A DNA stretch of 64,000 nt from Pohlia nutans (GCA_022496805.1 CM040085.1:51944234-52008233); one strand, 5' to 3'. Positions 42,769-54,041 are shown, counted from the stretch's first letter. Notes: generated from the sequence alone by a model not told the origin. Numbers and translations: made by a program.

Positions 42769-43179
42769 TGTTAACCGTAAATTAGGAGTATCGGTAGATC
42801 TACCGATCTGAGTTTTACTTGGGTAATTTTCCAAGTTACCCCAGTAGGTAGATCTAGGAAACACTTTTTTACCGATTTGACCTAACTGTCAGATCTAAAT
42901 GTACTATGGTATAAAAGCAATAGAGCCAACCTCATTGGCACGCCACATTTTCCCAGATAACTGATTTCTTGTTAGCTGTACTCTCTTCCGATTTTATGTC
43001 TACCGAGTAGTTTTCTGAGTGTTGTTGCATGTGTTGATCAGTTTTGTTTTCCTCGGTTTTGTGATTACCGACCTAGTTTTGAGCATTTTGTTGCCTATGC
43101 GGTTCAATTCCTTCTCCCCGGTAGCAATCGATCCCCCGGTACTGATTACCGAGTAGGTTCTTACCAAGGGGAGCTACCA
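42769..43179 (+). repeat. 5' LTR of gypsy A
   Basis: Begins TGTTAACCG and ends GAGCTACCA directly before a primer-binding-site-like sequence, giving about 411 bp. It contains a perfect palindrome ATCGGTAGATCTACCGAT (42,790-42,807) and a TATA box TATAAAAG at 42,910-42,917. TACCG or CGGTA occurs eight times by eye. The matching 3' LTR is outside the window, because gypsy B is inserted in the element, so the exact borders are inferred. Confidence 0.6.
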
Positions 43180-43198
43180 TTTGGCGACCATCTAGTGT
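43180..43198 (+). other. Primer-binding site of gypsy A
   Basis: TTTGGCGACCATCTAGTG follows the LTR. The TGGCGACCAT core is identical to that of gypsy B (63,699-63,716), and TGG is complementary to the CCA end of tRNAs. I cannot name the tRNA. Confidence 0.5.
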
Positions 43199-43309
43199 TC
43201 GAATTCTAGAACTCCATTGCTTAAAAACGGAGATACCGATCCCGGACTCCATTATCGCCTAGCATTTGTGTGACACCGTGCCTTTAACTCCAATAGAACA
43301 GACTTTACC

Positions 43310-44140
43310 ATGGCCCGACGCCACACTAGATCTGCAGGACCACCGCCCGAGTTTGACCCCGAGGCTCTCATGATTTCCAACACTCGCATGCACCGGAGTG
43401 TACAGGATTTGCTACCGTCACTGATGTTCCGAGCCCCTTCAACAGCTACTCACCCGGCACGCCGACCTCAACCTTTACTCACGCAGGACGAATTACCGAC
43501 CCCGCGAGAACTCCAAACTGCACGTCAGCCACACTCATCCACTCGGTAGAGGCCATTTTCCGACTCGGTAATCCACAACCCAGCAGCTACCGGAGAGGAC
43601 TTACAGCTCACCGACGAGGAACGTGAACGTTTTCGTGCTCAAGCATTTCTGCAGTCCTCGGCCATCCAAAACCAACTCCAACAACTACCGCCCGAAGACG
43701 CAACGGATCAAGAACTTATCGCAGCCCTAGAACCGACTCCTCAACTGGACCTCGATCTAGCTGCATCTCGGTCACAGCTGCCCAACTTACGATTACGCCA
43801 GTTTTGACAAGATCAAGGACGTGCTCCATCAATGCATCACACGGTACGCCCACAACCGATTCCAGGACACCAATACCCAGTACAACAGCAATTTTTTGGA
43901 TATCCTCCTCCACATCAACAACACCAGGTTCGTTCTAGACCTCCTATTCGGTTCTGCACGTTCTGTGGTCATACGGACCACCCTTCTATTTCCTATCCAT
44001 ATAATTTTCCCCACCCGCGCCGCATTATGGCTACCGGAGTACCGACACAATCCTACCGACCTCCAGGCGACCCAGGCGTTCAACCCACGGATCGGCGCCC
44101 TACCTCGACCGCTCGGAAAGCGGTACTGTATAGGTCATGA
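43310..44140 (+). pseudogene. gag region of gypsy A, interrupted
   Basis: ATG at 43,310 (MARRHTRSAGPPPEFDP) opens a Pro/Gln-rich gag-like frame that stays in one phase to about 44,138 but is cut by TAG (43,547-43,549), TGA near 43,806 and TGA near 44,138. A zinc-knuckle-like CTFCGHTDHPS lacks its last cysteine. Another TGA and a frame change separate it from the intact frame at 44,271. Gag forms the virus-like particle of LTR retrotransposons; this one should not be made in full. Confidence 0.65.
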
Positions 44141-44270
44141 ATGGGGGACATGTTAGAGCAACCCGGCCAGTGACTACGGGAAGAAAACAGATACGGCTTC
44201 CGTCCATCAGATTCAAACTCAGCCAACACCAACTCCGGTAAGTACCGAAAATCGCCGTACTTCTCGTAGT

Positions 44271-46540
44271 ATGACCCCGGTACAACGGTACCCATGCAAT
44301 GTATGTGGATCACTTGAACATCCGGGACATCGTTGTCCACTTCTATTGGATGAAGATGTTAAAAAAGCCATCCAAAACAAACTACCGGCCCACTCCGGAT
44401 CCTCGGTAGTCATTACTGACGTTAATACCGTAGATGTCTCTCATATCGGCCCTCGCATGCGGAGTCAGACACAGCATCCTGACTCGGTAGTTCCGAGTAT
44501 TTCCTCCTCAACTACCGAAGCACCTCGCCCAGCCGAGGCATTCGATTGGCAAGCTGAAGAGAAGTTGCGCGAAGAAATGATAAAGACGGTCCGTGAACTA
44601 CAAGACCTCTCGCCATTGGAGCCACCAACACCCCGCGTCACTCCAACCGCTCCGGACAACACCATGGATATCTACGAGACCATTCTTCAACAAATCGAAT
44701 CCCAAACAATCCAGGTCAGTCTTAAAAACCTTATGTCTATTGCTCCTAGTATTACCGAACATATACACCGCCGTCTAGGTCAGATAACCCCGTCAACCAT
44801 CCCAGTTACCGAGCCACCCACAGTGGCAGTCCATTCGGTAGTAGCGATAGACCGTCATATGCCAATCATCTCAGCTAAAATAGGGAATCATCTATTACAT
44901 GACGTTCTGTTGGATGGAGGATCGGGAGTAAATGTCATCACCGAAACCGAGCGACGCAGGCTTGGACTACCGAACCCCACACCGGCACCTTTCAAATTAA
45001 GAATGGCAGATAGTTCCCTCGTCCAACCTCTGGGTTTGCTTAGGGACATCAAGATCTTCATTCACGGTATTCCTTACATCATCATTCTCACCGTTATTTC
45101 TTGTAAGGATGTCAATTCAGCTTATACGTTGTTGCTCGGTAGACCATGGCTGAGGGACGCCCGAGTCGTTCACGATTGGGCTAACGACCACATTCAGATC
45201 ATGGGTAATGGTACCATCCGAACGGTACGGATTAACCGGGAGTTAGGTTTTGAAGCCACAACTCCCGATGCTCTCGTCTGCTACAACTACGTGGAAGGCC
45301 TTACCGACGAAGAAGAACTCATTCTACTCGAGGCAGAAGAGTTTCTCCTTCCTATTGGAACCTTAGCTATCGACAACTTGTGCCAAGTAAGTACTACCGA
45401 GCTCACCCTACCAACCATCACCCATACGAAAGGTAGCATGCCAGTTGATGAAATACCGATTTGGGAAAAGGTAAAAACGATATCGGTAGCAAAATGGTCG
45501 CAGACAGAGGAAGAACAATTACGAGATCTCAACCTCGGAACCAATACCGAGCCCAACATTATCCGAATCGGTACTTCCGTTCCGGACTCCCTACTACCGG
45601 AGGCTGAAGAGCTTTTTCGCAATTTCAAGGATGTGTTTGCATGGTCCTACCATGATCTACGTGGCAATCCAGAACACATCGCTCAACACAAGATTGAACT
45701 CGACACCAGTATCCCTCCAACCCATCAGGTACGCTACCGAATGAATCCTAATTATGCGGCAGCAGTGAAAACCGATCTTGAGAAGCTTTTGCAGGCAGGA
45801 TTTATTGAACGTGTGGACCATGGTACCTGGTTATCACCAATCGTCGTGGTACCAAAGAACGGCAAACTTCGCATTTGCGTTGATTTCAGGCGTCTCAACA
45901 AGGCAACAAAGAAGGATTCGTATCCCCTACCGTTTACCAATGAGGTTCTCCACTCGGTAGCAAGCAACGAGATGTACTCATTTCTCGATGGCTTCTCCGG
46001 TTATCACCAGATCAAGATTGCACCCGAGGACCGCCACAAAACGGCATTCATTACCAACTGGGGAGCCTTCGTCTGGATAGTCATGCCGTTTGGTTTGAAG
46101 AACGCTCCGCCAACGTACCAGCGTGCAGTCAACCAAGCCTTCAAGGAATACCTCGGTGATTTCATGAAGCTCTTCCTCGACGACTTCAGTGTGTATAGTA
46201 CTATCAAGACACACATCGACAAACTCCAAAAGTGCTTCACCAAGTGCCGTGAGTTCGGTATCAGTCTAAACCCCGAAAAATGCTGCTTTCTGGTTCGTTC
46301 CGGTATGATTCTTGGGTATGTCGTCTCCGCAGAAGGCAAATTTCTGGATCCAAAGAAAATCGAAGCTCTTGTAACAATGCCGCGACCTCGGAACATCAAG
46401 GATATCCAGGTTTTCAACAGTCTTGCCCAATTCAATCGATGTTTCATCCACGATTACGCCCGGATTATGGCGCCCATCACTCTCCTTACAAGAAAAGACA
46501 AACCATTTACTTGGACTACCGAGTGCACCCAAGCATTTAC
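44271..46540 (+). CDS. Gypsy A protease-reverse transcriptase (5' part, split by copia)
   Basis: This is an open frame of about 757 codons up to the copia insertion; the frame then runs eight more codons into the copia LTR. In order: zinc knuckle CNVCGSLEHPGHRC (C-x2-C-x4-H-x4-C); a retropepsin-like DVLLDGGSGVNVIT with the Asp-Gly-Gly variant seen in Tat-like gypsy elements; and reverse transcriptase motifs RICVDFRRLNKATKKDSYPLP, YSFLDGFSGYHQI, MPFGLKNAPPTYQ and LFLDDFSVYS (the catalytic Asp pair). RT copies the element RNA into DNA. The RNase H and integrase parts resume at 51,997 after the copia element. The ATG choice is uncertain, because the frame probably continued from gag through a frameshift. 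Confidence 0.9.
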
Positions 46541-46798
46541 TATTGAGGTAATTGATGCAACGTAGTATTGCTAGAAGCCAAAGACGTACGGGTGCTAAAT
46601 AATGGTGTGTGGGAGGAGGGGTTAGGCATGGGCTGATCTCTAGAGTGTCCTTGTGATGAGTTATCCCATATGGTTTGTCCATGGTGACCTCCTAGTGTAC
46701 ACTACTTAAGGTGGAAGGCCTTTGAGTAAAGATCATCTCTTTCTACGCATTCCTTGTGTTTGTGTGTGTGCCTTGTGCAATCTTCTCTACCTTCAATA
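46541..46798 (+). repeat. Copia 5' LTR
   Basis: 258 bp, TATTGAGG to CTTCAATA, with no difference from the 3' LTR seen by eye. The region GTGTACACTACTTAAGG contains no classical TATA box. The downstream gypsy frame runs a few codons into it by chance. Confidence 0.93.
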
Positions 46799-46812
46799 GG
46801 TTATGGGCCCAC
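46799..46812 (+). other. Copia primer-binding site, half-tRNA(iMet) type
   Basis: GGTTATGGGCCCAC directly follows the 5' LTR. It is complementary to the anticodon arm of plant initiator tRNA-Met (GTGGGCCCATAACC), not to its 3' CCA end. Priming by an internally cut initiator tRNA is known from Drosophila copia. Confidence 0.8.
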
Positions 46813-47617
46813 TCATGTGTGTTTCATGAGTATTAGATTGCATTTGTGCAAGTATTTTGAGGTCGGTGCGCAACGGGCGGTTTTGGAGCATTGTTGGAGG
46901 TTTTGGAGCTTGTTGAAGCGTTGGTGTTTCTTGGAGGTGTGCATGGGCTGAAGTTACATGTTGGAGCACTCTCTTTGGTCAATTTCTTCCCTTGATCTCC
47001 TTCTTTTCTTTCTTCTATCTCTTCGTTGCGAGTGGAACTTCGTTTGGTTCAATTGTGAGCATTTGAGTAAATGCAAGTGATTTGTGAGGTGTGAAGACTC
47101 TCGTGGAGGGTCTACCATCTGATCCTAGTGATTAGGCACTTGCTTTGAGGTGTTGCATGTGTTTCATGCTCTTGGGGTGCTCAAATTTTCATTTGGAGCT
47201 AGTTTGTGCACAAAGGTGCGGTTTTGAGCAATTTCAATGCGATTGGGGTTTTGAGGGACTTGTGTGAGTTCATGTGCATTGAGTGAGTGCTCTTGAAGGA
47301 CACAAAGGTGTCATTGACGTGCATTGAGTGTTTGGGGACACTAAGGCGTCGTATTGAAGCATTTGGAGTTGTTTTGAGCTCCATTGAGTGATTTGAGGGG
47401 TTTTGGTGAGCCTCTTTGCATTTTTGGGTGAGGGTTCTCACATTTGAGTGTTGGGAGGCGTGTGTGGAGCACAAAAGTGCTGATCTAGTGTTTGGGGTTG
47501 TTTTAAACCCATTGGGTGCACAAAGGTGCAATATCAAAGCAAAAAATCACAAAAACAAAGTTGTGTGTTTGAGTTTGAGGTTTCATTTGTGTGGGGAGGC
47601 ATACGTAAGTGAGGATC
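46813..47617 (+). other. Copia untranslated leader
   Basis: About 800 bp between the primer-binding site and the first ATG of the polyprotein. It is rich in T/G runs with repeated TTTTGAG and GTGCATTGAGTG words. No coding sequence supported. Confidence 0.6.
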
Positions 47618-50600
47618 ATGGCATCTTTTGAGGGTGAGGGTCCCAAGGTCGTGGACAAGTTCGATGGGGTGAATTTCCACTTGTGGAAATTCAAAATGGA
47701 GATGGTGATGGCCGAGAAGGAGTTGTGGGAGATTGTCGAGGGTAGTGAGGAACCTCCTTTCTCTTCTACGGATCCTAGGATCATGCAAGCGTACACGAGG
47801 AGGGAGAAGAAGGCATTTGCCATTTTGGCACTCAACCTCGCGGATTCGCAACTTGCGCACATTCGTTCGTGCAAGACACCCGCGGAAGCATGGTCCAAGC
47901 TTTGCAACATTCACGAAGCGAAAACATTGGCCAACATTTTGTTTTTGAGGCGCAAGTTCTTCACCATCAAGATGGGCGAAGAAGATGACATGTTGGCGCA
48001 CATCAACAAGGTCAAAGCTCTCGCGGATCAACTCAACGGTTGCGACGTGTCGGTTACGGATGGTGACATCGTGATGACACTTTTGGAGAGCCTTCCATCA
48101 TCATACGAGTACCTCATCGTGGCAATGGAGTCAAGACCCATTACGGAGCTCACATTGGACTATGTGACCTCACGGTTGTTGCACGAGCTTTCGCGGCGAA
48201 AGGAGAACGAGTCTCGAGAAGATGGAGCGGCACTCGTGGCGAAGCAATTCAAGAATGGAGGCGGTGGGAGCTCAAGCGACAAGGTGTGCTTCTATTGTGG
48301 TAAGAAGGGCCACATTGCCAAATTTTGCTTCAAACGCAAGAGGGATGAGAAAGGGGAGAGTGCAAACAACACTAAAACTCGTGACGATGATGAGTACGCA
48401 TTTACGGCTAGATATGAGGCAAGCATGAGCGATGGCATCGAGGGTGATGCAAGCATGAGTGATGGTATCGAGGGTGATGCAAGCATGAGTGATTGGATTG
48501 AGGTTGGTGATGAGTATGCAAACATGGCAAGCAATGTATCGTGCAATGGTAGTACGAGTGATTGGATTGTTGATTCGGGGGCTACAAGCCACATGTCACC
48601 ACATAAAACTTGTTTTCATTCGTATGCTCTCATTAATCCAAGGAGAGTGATTTTGGGAGATGATACGGTGCTTGAGGCCGTTGGCAAGGGCCAAATTGTT
48701 GTAGACACCGAGGTGAGGGGTCGTGTGAAGACAATCACTATCCAAGATGTCCTCCACGTTCCCAAATTAACGGCAAATTTACTATCGGTGAGGCAATTAG
48801 TGGCAAAGCACTTGAGGGTTGAGTTTAGTGATAAGGGGTGTTATGTGTTGTCACCGAGTCGAGATGAGGTGGCCATCATTGAAGAACACAAGGGCTTGTA
48901 CCACATCAAGTTCTCCAAGGTGCATTCGAAGGAATCGGCGGCGTTGGCGCATTCAAACTTGAAGGACGACAAGTTGGCGTTGTGGCATCGTCGACTTGGC
49001 CATTTGAACATCAAGAGTGTGAAGACACTACGCGGCATGGTAAGCGGTATGGACCTTCATCAATTGAAAGTGGATGCTTCTACATTCACGTGTGAAGGTT
49101 GCATTGAAGGCAAGCAACAACGGTTGCCATTTGCGGGTGAAGGGGCGACACGGGCTACAAAAGTTTTGGAGATCGTGCATTCGGATGTGTGTGGCCCCAT
49201 GAAGACCACATCGATGGGAGGTTGCAAGTACTTTGTGACCTTCATCGATGATTTTTCAAGGAAGATATGGCTCTACCCTATCAAAGCCAAGAGTGAGTGC
49301 TTTGAGAAGTTCAAGGAGTTCAAGACATTGGTGGAGAACCAATCCGAGTTAAAGATCAAGGTGTTTCGGTCGGACAATGGCGGCGAGTACATGTCCAAGA
49401 AATTTGACGAGCTTTTGAAGAATGAAGGCATCGCACGCCAAACTTCGGCCCCGTACACGCCTCAACAAAATGGAGTTGCGGAGCGCGCAAATCGCACCAT
49501 TGTAGAGATGGCGAGGAGCATGTTGCACGCTCAAAACTTGAAGTTGGACCTTTGGGCGGAAGCGGTGGTGAATGCGGTATACACACGCAATCGGTGTCCA
49601 ACAAGCGCGGTTGAAGGCATGACGCCGGAGCAAGCGTGGAGTGGGAGGCAACCATGTGTTGCACACATGCGCATCTTCGGATGCATTGCATATGCGAAGG
49701 TTCCCGACGAACGGAGGACGAAACTCGAGGCTAAGGCCTTGAAATGTGTGTTTCTTGGGTATTGTGAAGGTACCAAGGCGTATAGACTCATGTCGGTGGA
49801 CACGAGGAAGATCATTCGGTCACGTGATGTGACATTTTGTGAGGAGTCTACGATGGAGGCTCCTTTGGAGGTTGGTCCAAGTGGGAGTAGTGGAGACGTT
49901 TTGGTGGACACACCCTCCAAGTCTCCTAGTGTTGTTGATGTAGGTGATGATGACGGTGATGACGAAGCTGGCGACACGGAGGTTGTTGAAGCGCCATCGA
50001 GCTCAAAGGCCAAGAATGGCGCAAAGGGCACGCAAGAGGAGCAAGTTTCTTCAAGCGAGCGGCGGTACCCCGAGAGATCGCGCAAGCCACCTGGAGAATG
50101 GTGGAAGAACCACATCTTCCCTCAAGTGGAGGACGAGCATGCGAATGTGGCATTATCGGATAGTCCATTGACCATTCGAGAAGCCATGCAAGGTGAGGAT
50201 GCGGTCAAGTGGGAGCGCGCCATGCAAGAGGAGTACGACTCTCTAATTGCTAACGGTACGTGGCAATTAACTCCCATTCCAAAGGATCGCAACCCCATTG
50301 GTTGCAAATGGGTGTTTCGGACAAAGAGGGATGTTTCGGGTATTGTTGTGCGTCACAAGGCAAGATTAGTAGCCAAGGGGTTCGCGCAAGTGCATGGGGT
50401 GGACTTTCACGAGACATTTGCTCCCGTGGCCAAGTTCACCACCATTCGATGCATTCTTGCCATTGGAGCGGCCTTGGACTTGGAGATGCATCAAATGGAT
50501 GTGAAGACCGCATTTTTGAATGGCGATTTGGAGGAGGACATCTACATGGTGCAACCTGAGGGGTTTGTGCAACAAGGTAATGAGCACCTTGTTTGTAAGT

Positions 50601-51763
50601 TGCAAAAATCATTGTATGGGTTGAAACAATCTCCAAGAGCGTGGTACCAAAAGATTGACACGTTCTTGCTTGCACACGGGTTTACTAGGAGCATTGCGGA
50701 TCATAGTCTCTACTTCATGCAAGACGGGCAACATGTGGTGATTGTGATCATATATGTTGATGATTTGATCATTCTTGCAAGCCTCATGAGTTTAATGAAT
50801 GCATTAAAAGGCATGCTTGAGAGAGAGTACGAGATGAGTGATCTTGGAGAATTGCACTTTTGTCTTGGTGTTGAGTTTGTGCGAGACAGGGCTATACGCA
50901 CTATCACCATGAGTCAAGGCAAGTATGTGATGGACGTACTCAAGAGATTCGGGATGGAGGATTGTAAGCCCGTGGCAACACCATTGGATGCAAACTCCAA
51001 GCTCGTCAAGCTTTCGGAGGAGGAGTATGCGATGGAGGCTAAATCGATGGCGGAGGTGCCATACAAGCAAGCGGTGGGGTCATTGATGTATGCGATGATT
51101 GCGACACGGCCCGACCTTGCGTATCCAATTAGCGTGGTGAGTCAACACATGGCGAGACCGGGCTCGATGCATTGGATGATGGTCAAGAGGATCATGCATT
51201 ATTTGAGGGGCACAAGCGATGTGAAGTTGTGTCTTGGAGGCAAAGACATTGTGTTGAGCGGCTATTGTGACGCGGACTACGCGGGAGACACGAGCGATCG
51301 AAGATCGACAACGGGCTACATGTTCAAGGTCGGATCGGGAGCGGTGTCGTGGAATAGCAAGCGGCAACAAACCACGGCGACATCAACGGTGGAGGCCGAG
51401 TACATGGCTACGAGCCATGCCACGAAGGAGGCCATTTGGTTGAGGCAACTAATGGTGGATGTGGGTTGCACACAAGGTGAGGCTACAACGATTATGTGTG
51501 ACAACCAAGGGTGCATTTCACTTGCAAAGAACCCTACACATCATTCACGCACGAAGCACATTGATGTGCAATACCACTTCATTCGGGAGAAGTTGGAATT
51601 GGGAGTTATACATTTGGAGTATTGCCCAACGGAGCACATGGTGGCGGATGTGCTCACAAAGGGTCTTTGTAGAGACCGACACCAACGATTAGTAATAGCA
51701 TTTGGACTTAGAGGCTTTGGCTCTACGCAAAGTGGGAGTATTGAGGTAATTGATGCAACGTAG
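47618..51763 (+). CDS. Copia gag-pol polyprotein, intact
   Basis: ATG at 47,618 (MASFEGEGPKVVDKFDGVNF) begins 1381 residues without interruption; the frame upstream starts with GTG only. In order: gag; zinc knuckle CFYCGKKGHIAKFC near 225; a small in-frame tandem duplication (ASMSDGIEGD) near 270-290; protease WIVDSGATSHM near 318; pre-integrase LWHRRLGHLNI near 458; integrase with Asp (VHSDVCGP), Asp (FRSDNGGEY) and Glu (NGVAERANR); RT with KARLVAKGF, QMDVKTAFLNGDL and IIYVDDLII near 1048; RNase H with CDADYAGD and TVEAEYMA. The domain order protease-integrase-RT is the copia order. The last codons lie in the 3' LTR. It yields particle, protease, integrase and RT/RNase H. Confidence 0.97.
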   Translation: MASFEGEGPKVVDKFDGVNFHLWKFKMEMVMAEKELWEIVEGSEEPPFSSTDPRIMQAYTRREKKAFAILALNLADSQLAHIRSCKTPAEAWSKLCNIHEAKTLANILFLRRKFFTIKMGEEDDMLAHINKVKALADQLNGCDVSVTDGDIVMTLLESLPSSYEYLIVAMESRPITELTLDYVTSRLLHELSRRKENESREDGAALVAKQFKNGGGGSSSDKVCFYCGKKGHIAKFCFKRKRDEKGESANNTKTRDDDEYAFTARYEASMSDGIEGDASMSDGIEGDASMSDWIEVGDEYANMASNVSCNGSTSDWIVDSGATSHMSPHKTCFHSYALINPRRVILGDDTVLEAVGKGQIVVDTEVRGRVKTITIQDVLHVPKLTANLLSVRQLVAKHLRVEFSDKGCYVLSPSRDEVAIIEEHKGLYHIKFSKVHSKESAALAHSNLKDDKLALWHRRLGHLNIKSVKTLRGMVSGMDLHQLKVDASTFTCEGCIEGKQQRLPFAGEGATRATKVLEIVHSDVCGPMKTTSMGGCKYFVTFIDDFSRKIWLYPIKAKSECFEKFKEFKTLVENQSELKIKVFRSDNGGEYMSKKFDELLKNEGIARQTSAPYTPQQNGVAERANRTIVEMARSMLHAQNLKLDLWAEAVVNAVYTRNRCPTSAVEGMTPEQAWSGRQPCVAHMRIFGCIAYAKVPDERRTKLEAKALKCVFLGYCEGTKAYRLMSVDTRKIIRSRDVTFCEESTMEAPLEVGPSGSSGDVLVDTPSKSPSVVDVGDDDGDDEAGDTEVVEAPSSSKAKNGAKGTQEEQVSSSERRYPERSRKPPGEWWKNHIFPQVEDEHANVALSDSPLTIREAMQGEDAVKWERAMQEEYDSLIANGTWQLTPIPKDRNPIGCKWVFRTKRDVSGIVVRHKARLVAKGFAQVHGVDFHETFAPVAKFTTIRCILAIGAALDLEMHQMDVKTAFLNGDLEEDIYMVQPEGFVQQGNEHLVCKLQKSLYGLKQSPRAWYQKIDTFLLAHGFTRSIADHSLYFMQDGQHVVIVIIYVDDLIILASLMSLMNALKGMLEREYEMSDLGELHFCLGVEFVRDRAIRTITMSQGKYVMDVLKRFGMEDCKPVATPLDANSKLVKLSEEEYAMEAKSMAEVPYKQAVGSLMYAMIATRPDLAYPISVVSQHMARPGSMHWMMVKRIMHYLRGTSDVKLCLGGKDIVLSGYCDADYAGDTSDRRSTTGYMFKVGSGAVSWNSKRQQTTATSTVEAEYMATSHATKEAIWLRQLMVDVGCTQGEATTIMCDNQGCISLAKNPTHHSRTKHIDVQYHFIREKLELGVIHLEYCPTEHMVADVLTKGLCRDRHQRLVIAFGLRGFGSTQSGSIEVIDAT
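51729..51738 (+). other. Copia polypurine tract
   Basis: AAAGTGGGAG lies immediately before the 3' LTR, the normal site for plus-strand priming. Confidence 0.8.
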
Positions 51764-51996
51764 TATTGCTAGAAGCCAAAGACGTACGGGTGCTAAATAA
51801 TGGTGTGTGGGAGGAGGGGTTAGGCATGGGCTGATCTCTAGAGTGTCCTTGTGATGAGTTATCCCATATGGTTTGTCCATGGTGACCTCCTAGTGTACAC
51901 TACTTAAGGTGGAAGGCCTTTGAGTAAAGATCATCTCTTTCTACGCATTCCTTGTGTTTGTGTGTGTGCCTTGTGCAATCTTCTCTACCTTCAATA
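51739..51996 (+). repeat. Copia 3' LTR
   Basis: 258 bp identical by eye to the 5' LTR, followed by the TTTAC target duplication and the resumed gypsy A frame. Confidence 0.93.
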
Positions 51997-53367
51997 TTTA
52001 CCGAGATAAAAAAGCGTTATATTAACGCTCCTATCCTTATCGCAGTCAATTGGAAGCTCGAATTTCACATTCATACAGATGCCTCAGATATTGCAGTAGG
52101 AGCTATGTTGGCGCAGAACCCTACCGGGAAAATCGACCAGCCCATCGTCTACGCATCCCGACTACTGAGCCGCGCAGAGAAGAATTATACGACTACCGAG
52201 CGCGAAGCTTTAGCCATGGTATACGCCATCAACAAATTTCGACACTACCTCCTCGGTAACAAGTTTGTGTTTTATGTAGACCACATGGCATTGATCTATT
52301 TGGTAAACAAAACTCAAGTTTCCGGCCGTATTGCTCGATGGTTACTCTTGTTTCTGGAATTTGACTTCACAGTCGTTTACAAACCCGGCAAGACACACGG
52401 TATTGCAGACGCACTTTCTCAAAACACGGTAGCCGAACCTGACACCGGTATTACTGATACCACGTCTGATGCCCAGCTATTCAGCATACAACTGGAGTGG
52501 CTCACGACAGTTCATGACTACCTCAAAACCGGCACCTTCCCTGCCGACTGGAGTACCGAGCGCAAGAAAAGGTTAGCCTACCGAGCCCTCCCATTTCAGT
52601 TAGTCGATGGCACCTTGTATCGACAAAGCAAAAATTTCTCTTTACAAAAGGTCATCACCGGGGAACAGACCACAGTGATTATCAGGGAGTTTCACCACGG
52701 TAACTCGGGAGGACATTTTTCTACCGAGATCACCATTCGGAAAATTCTCGACGCCGGTTACTGGTGGCCATCCCTACATAAAGACGTTTTCGAATACTGC
52801 CGGAGCTGTGACGAATGTCAACGTGTAGGAGGACTCAAGAAAGCGGTGACCGGTAAATTAATTACCACCCTACCCACGGAACCATTTATGAAGTGGGGAC
52901 TGGATTTTGTAGGCCCCCTCAAACGCACAGTCATCGGCAACCGATACATCTTGGTGGCCACATATTACGCCACCAAATGGGTGGAAGCGGTTGCACTCCG
53001 GGACAACACCGCCAAGGACACGGCTGAATTTCTATATGACAACATCCTCACCCGCTTCGGTTGTCCACTTCATTTCGTGAGCGACCAAGGCGTACATTTC
53101 AACAACAAGGTCATTTACGCCCTTATGGAGCACTTCTTACTGCGCCACACCACGTCCACCACGTACTACCCTCAAGGAAATGGTCAAGCGGAGTCTACCA
53201 ACAAGGTTATTGTTCAACTCCTTCAGAAATTGGTCAATCACCACCGAACAGACTGGGATCGACAGTTACCGACCGTCTTATTTGCTTACCGCACGGCTTT
53301 TAAGATTGGTACCGGTCATACACCATTCCTACTTCTGTATGGCATCATCCCCCTAATGCCTACCAAA
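51997..53367 (+). CDS. Gypsy A RNase H-integrase (3' part), cut by gypsy B
   Basis: Continues the gypsy A polyprotein after the copia element. RNase H: FHIHTDASDIAVGAMLAQ and TTEREALAMVYAINKFRHYL. Integrase: zinc-binding region FHHGNSGGHF...CRSCDECQ, then the DDE core with Asp in WGLDFVGPL, Asp in FVSDQGVHF and Glu in GNGQAESTNK. Coding is uninterrupted up to the insertion of gypsy B at 53,368, within PLMPTK. The C-terminal integrase part and the 3' LTR must lie beyond gypsy B, outside the window. Apart from the two insertions the pol half of gypsy A shows no stop codon, unlike its gag. Confidence 0.9.
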
Positions 53368-53907
53368 TGTTAAGGGGGCTTTCTAAGAACCGACCTTAAA
53401 CGGATAAGACTACTCCTCACAAGACTACTCTACACTAAGCGAGTCAATAGAGATTGAGAGGAGTAGTAAGAGGTTCTACCAAGGAGAACATACTATCAAC
53501 TAGGTAAAAGCACCAGTATGCTAGTGAGTCCGTTCCTGCATACCCACAGACTATTGCAACTAATCAAGATACAACCACACAGAAGGATACAAGAGCAGGA
53601 AAACAGTAGTAGTCTAACAGCAGTAGTCTAACATACTAGTGCGTACAAGAAGAGTTAAGACAAGAGCGAAGTACAACTGAGGCTGCAAAGAAGATGTACA
53701 AAATGTATAGCCACAACCCTCTCAACGAGAGGGACAGTACATATAGGAGACTGGTCTGACAGTGTCAGACTGGTCGACCGGAAAAGTCGGGTCGACCAGT
53801 CTGTACCAGCCTGTACCACCGGGTATCGCCTGCCGGGTCTATTCCTGCCGGGTATAGACTAGCCTACTTCTAGCCTAAGGGAATATCCAACGAATATTCC
53901 GTTAACA
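53368..53907 (-). repeat. Gypsy B 3' LTR
   Basis: 540 bp from TGTTAAGGG to CCGTTAACA on the plus strand, with inverted termini TGTTAA...TTAACA. The first 280 bp match 63,717-64,000 almost perfectly, with a base difference at the start (TGTTAAGG against TGTTAAAGG) and few others. It contains several short hairpins, such as CCCTCTCAACGAGAGGG, GTCTGACAGTGTCAGAC and an inverted ACTGGTCGACC pair near 53,770-53,805. Confidence 0.9.
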
Positions 53908-53924
53908 TTGCCCTTCCTCTGAGC
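53908..53924 (-). other. Gypsy B polypurine tract
   Basis: On the minus strand CTCAGAGGAAGGGCAA stands directly before the 3' LTR. This confirms the minus orientation of the element. Confidence 0.75.
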
Positions 53925-54041
53925 TAAGTACACTCCTGTGGACTTTAGACTACCCCGGTGGGCGACTAGCGAAAATGGTCATGAGAAATGACAAAATCAC
54001 CCGTGGTCAAGTAGTCAACCCGGACTATGGTCGACTCGTCA

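Larger units (their letters stand above)
46541..51996 (+). mobile_element. Complete Ty1/copia retrotransposon inserted in gypsy A
   Basis: 5456 bp flanked by the 5-bp target duplication TTTAC (46,536-46,540 and 51,997-52,001). Its two 258-bp LTRs look identical by eye. The LTRs start TATTGAGG and end CTTCAATA, so the termini are TA...TA instead of TG...CA. Internal parts are a primer-binding site, a leader of about 800 bp, one intact polyprotein and a purine tract. It interrupts the gypsy A frame between the RT and RNase H domains. Everything needed for autonomous movement seems present, so this is a recent insertion. Confidence 0.95.

Noticed and set aside
49356..50115. Minus-strand frames opposite the copia pol gene
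   Set aside because: Shadows of the intact polyprotein on the plus strand.
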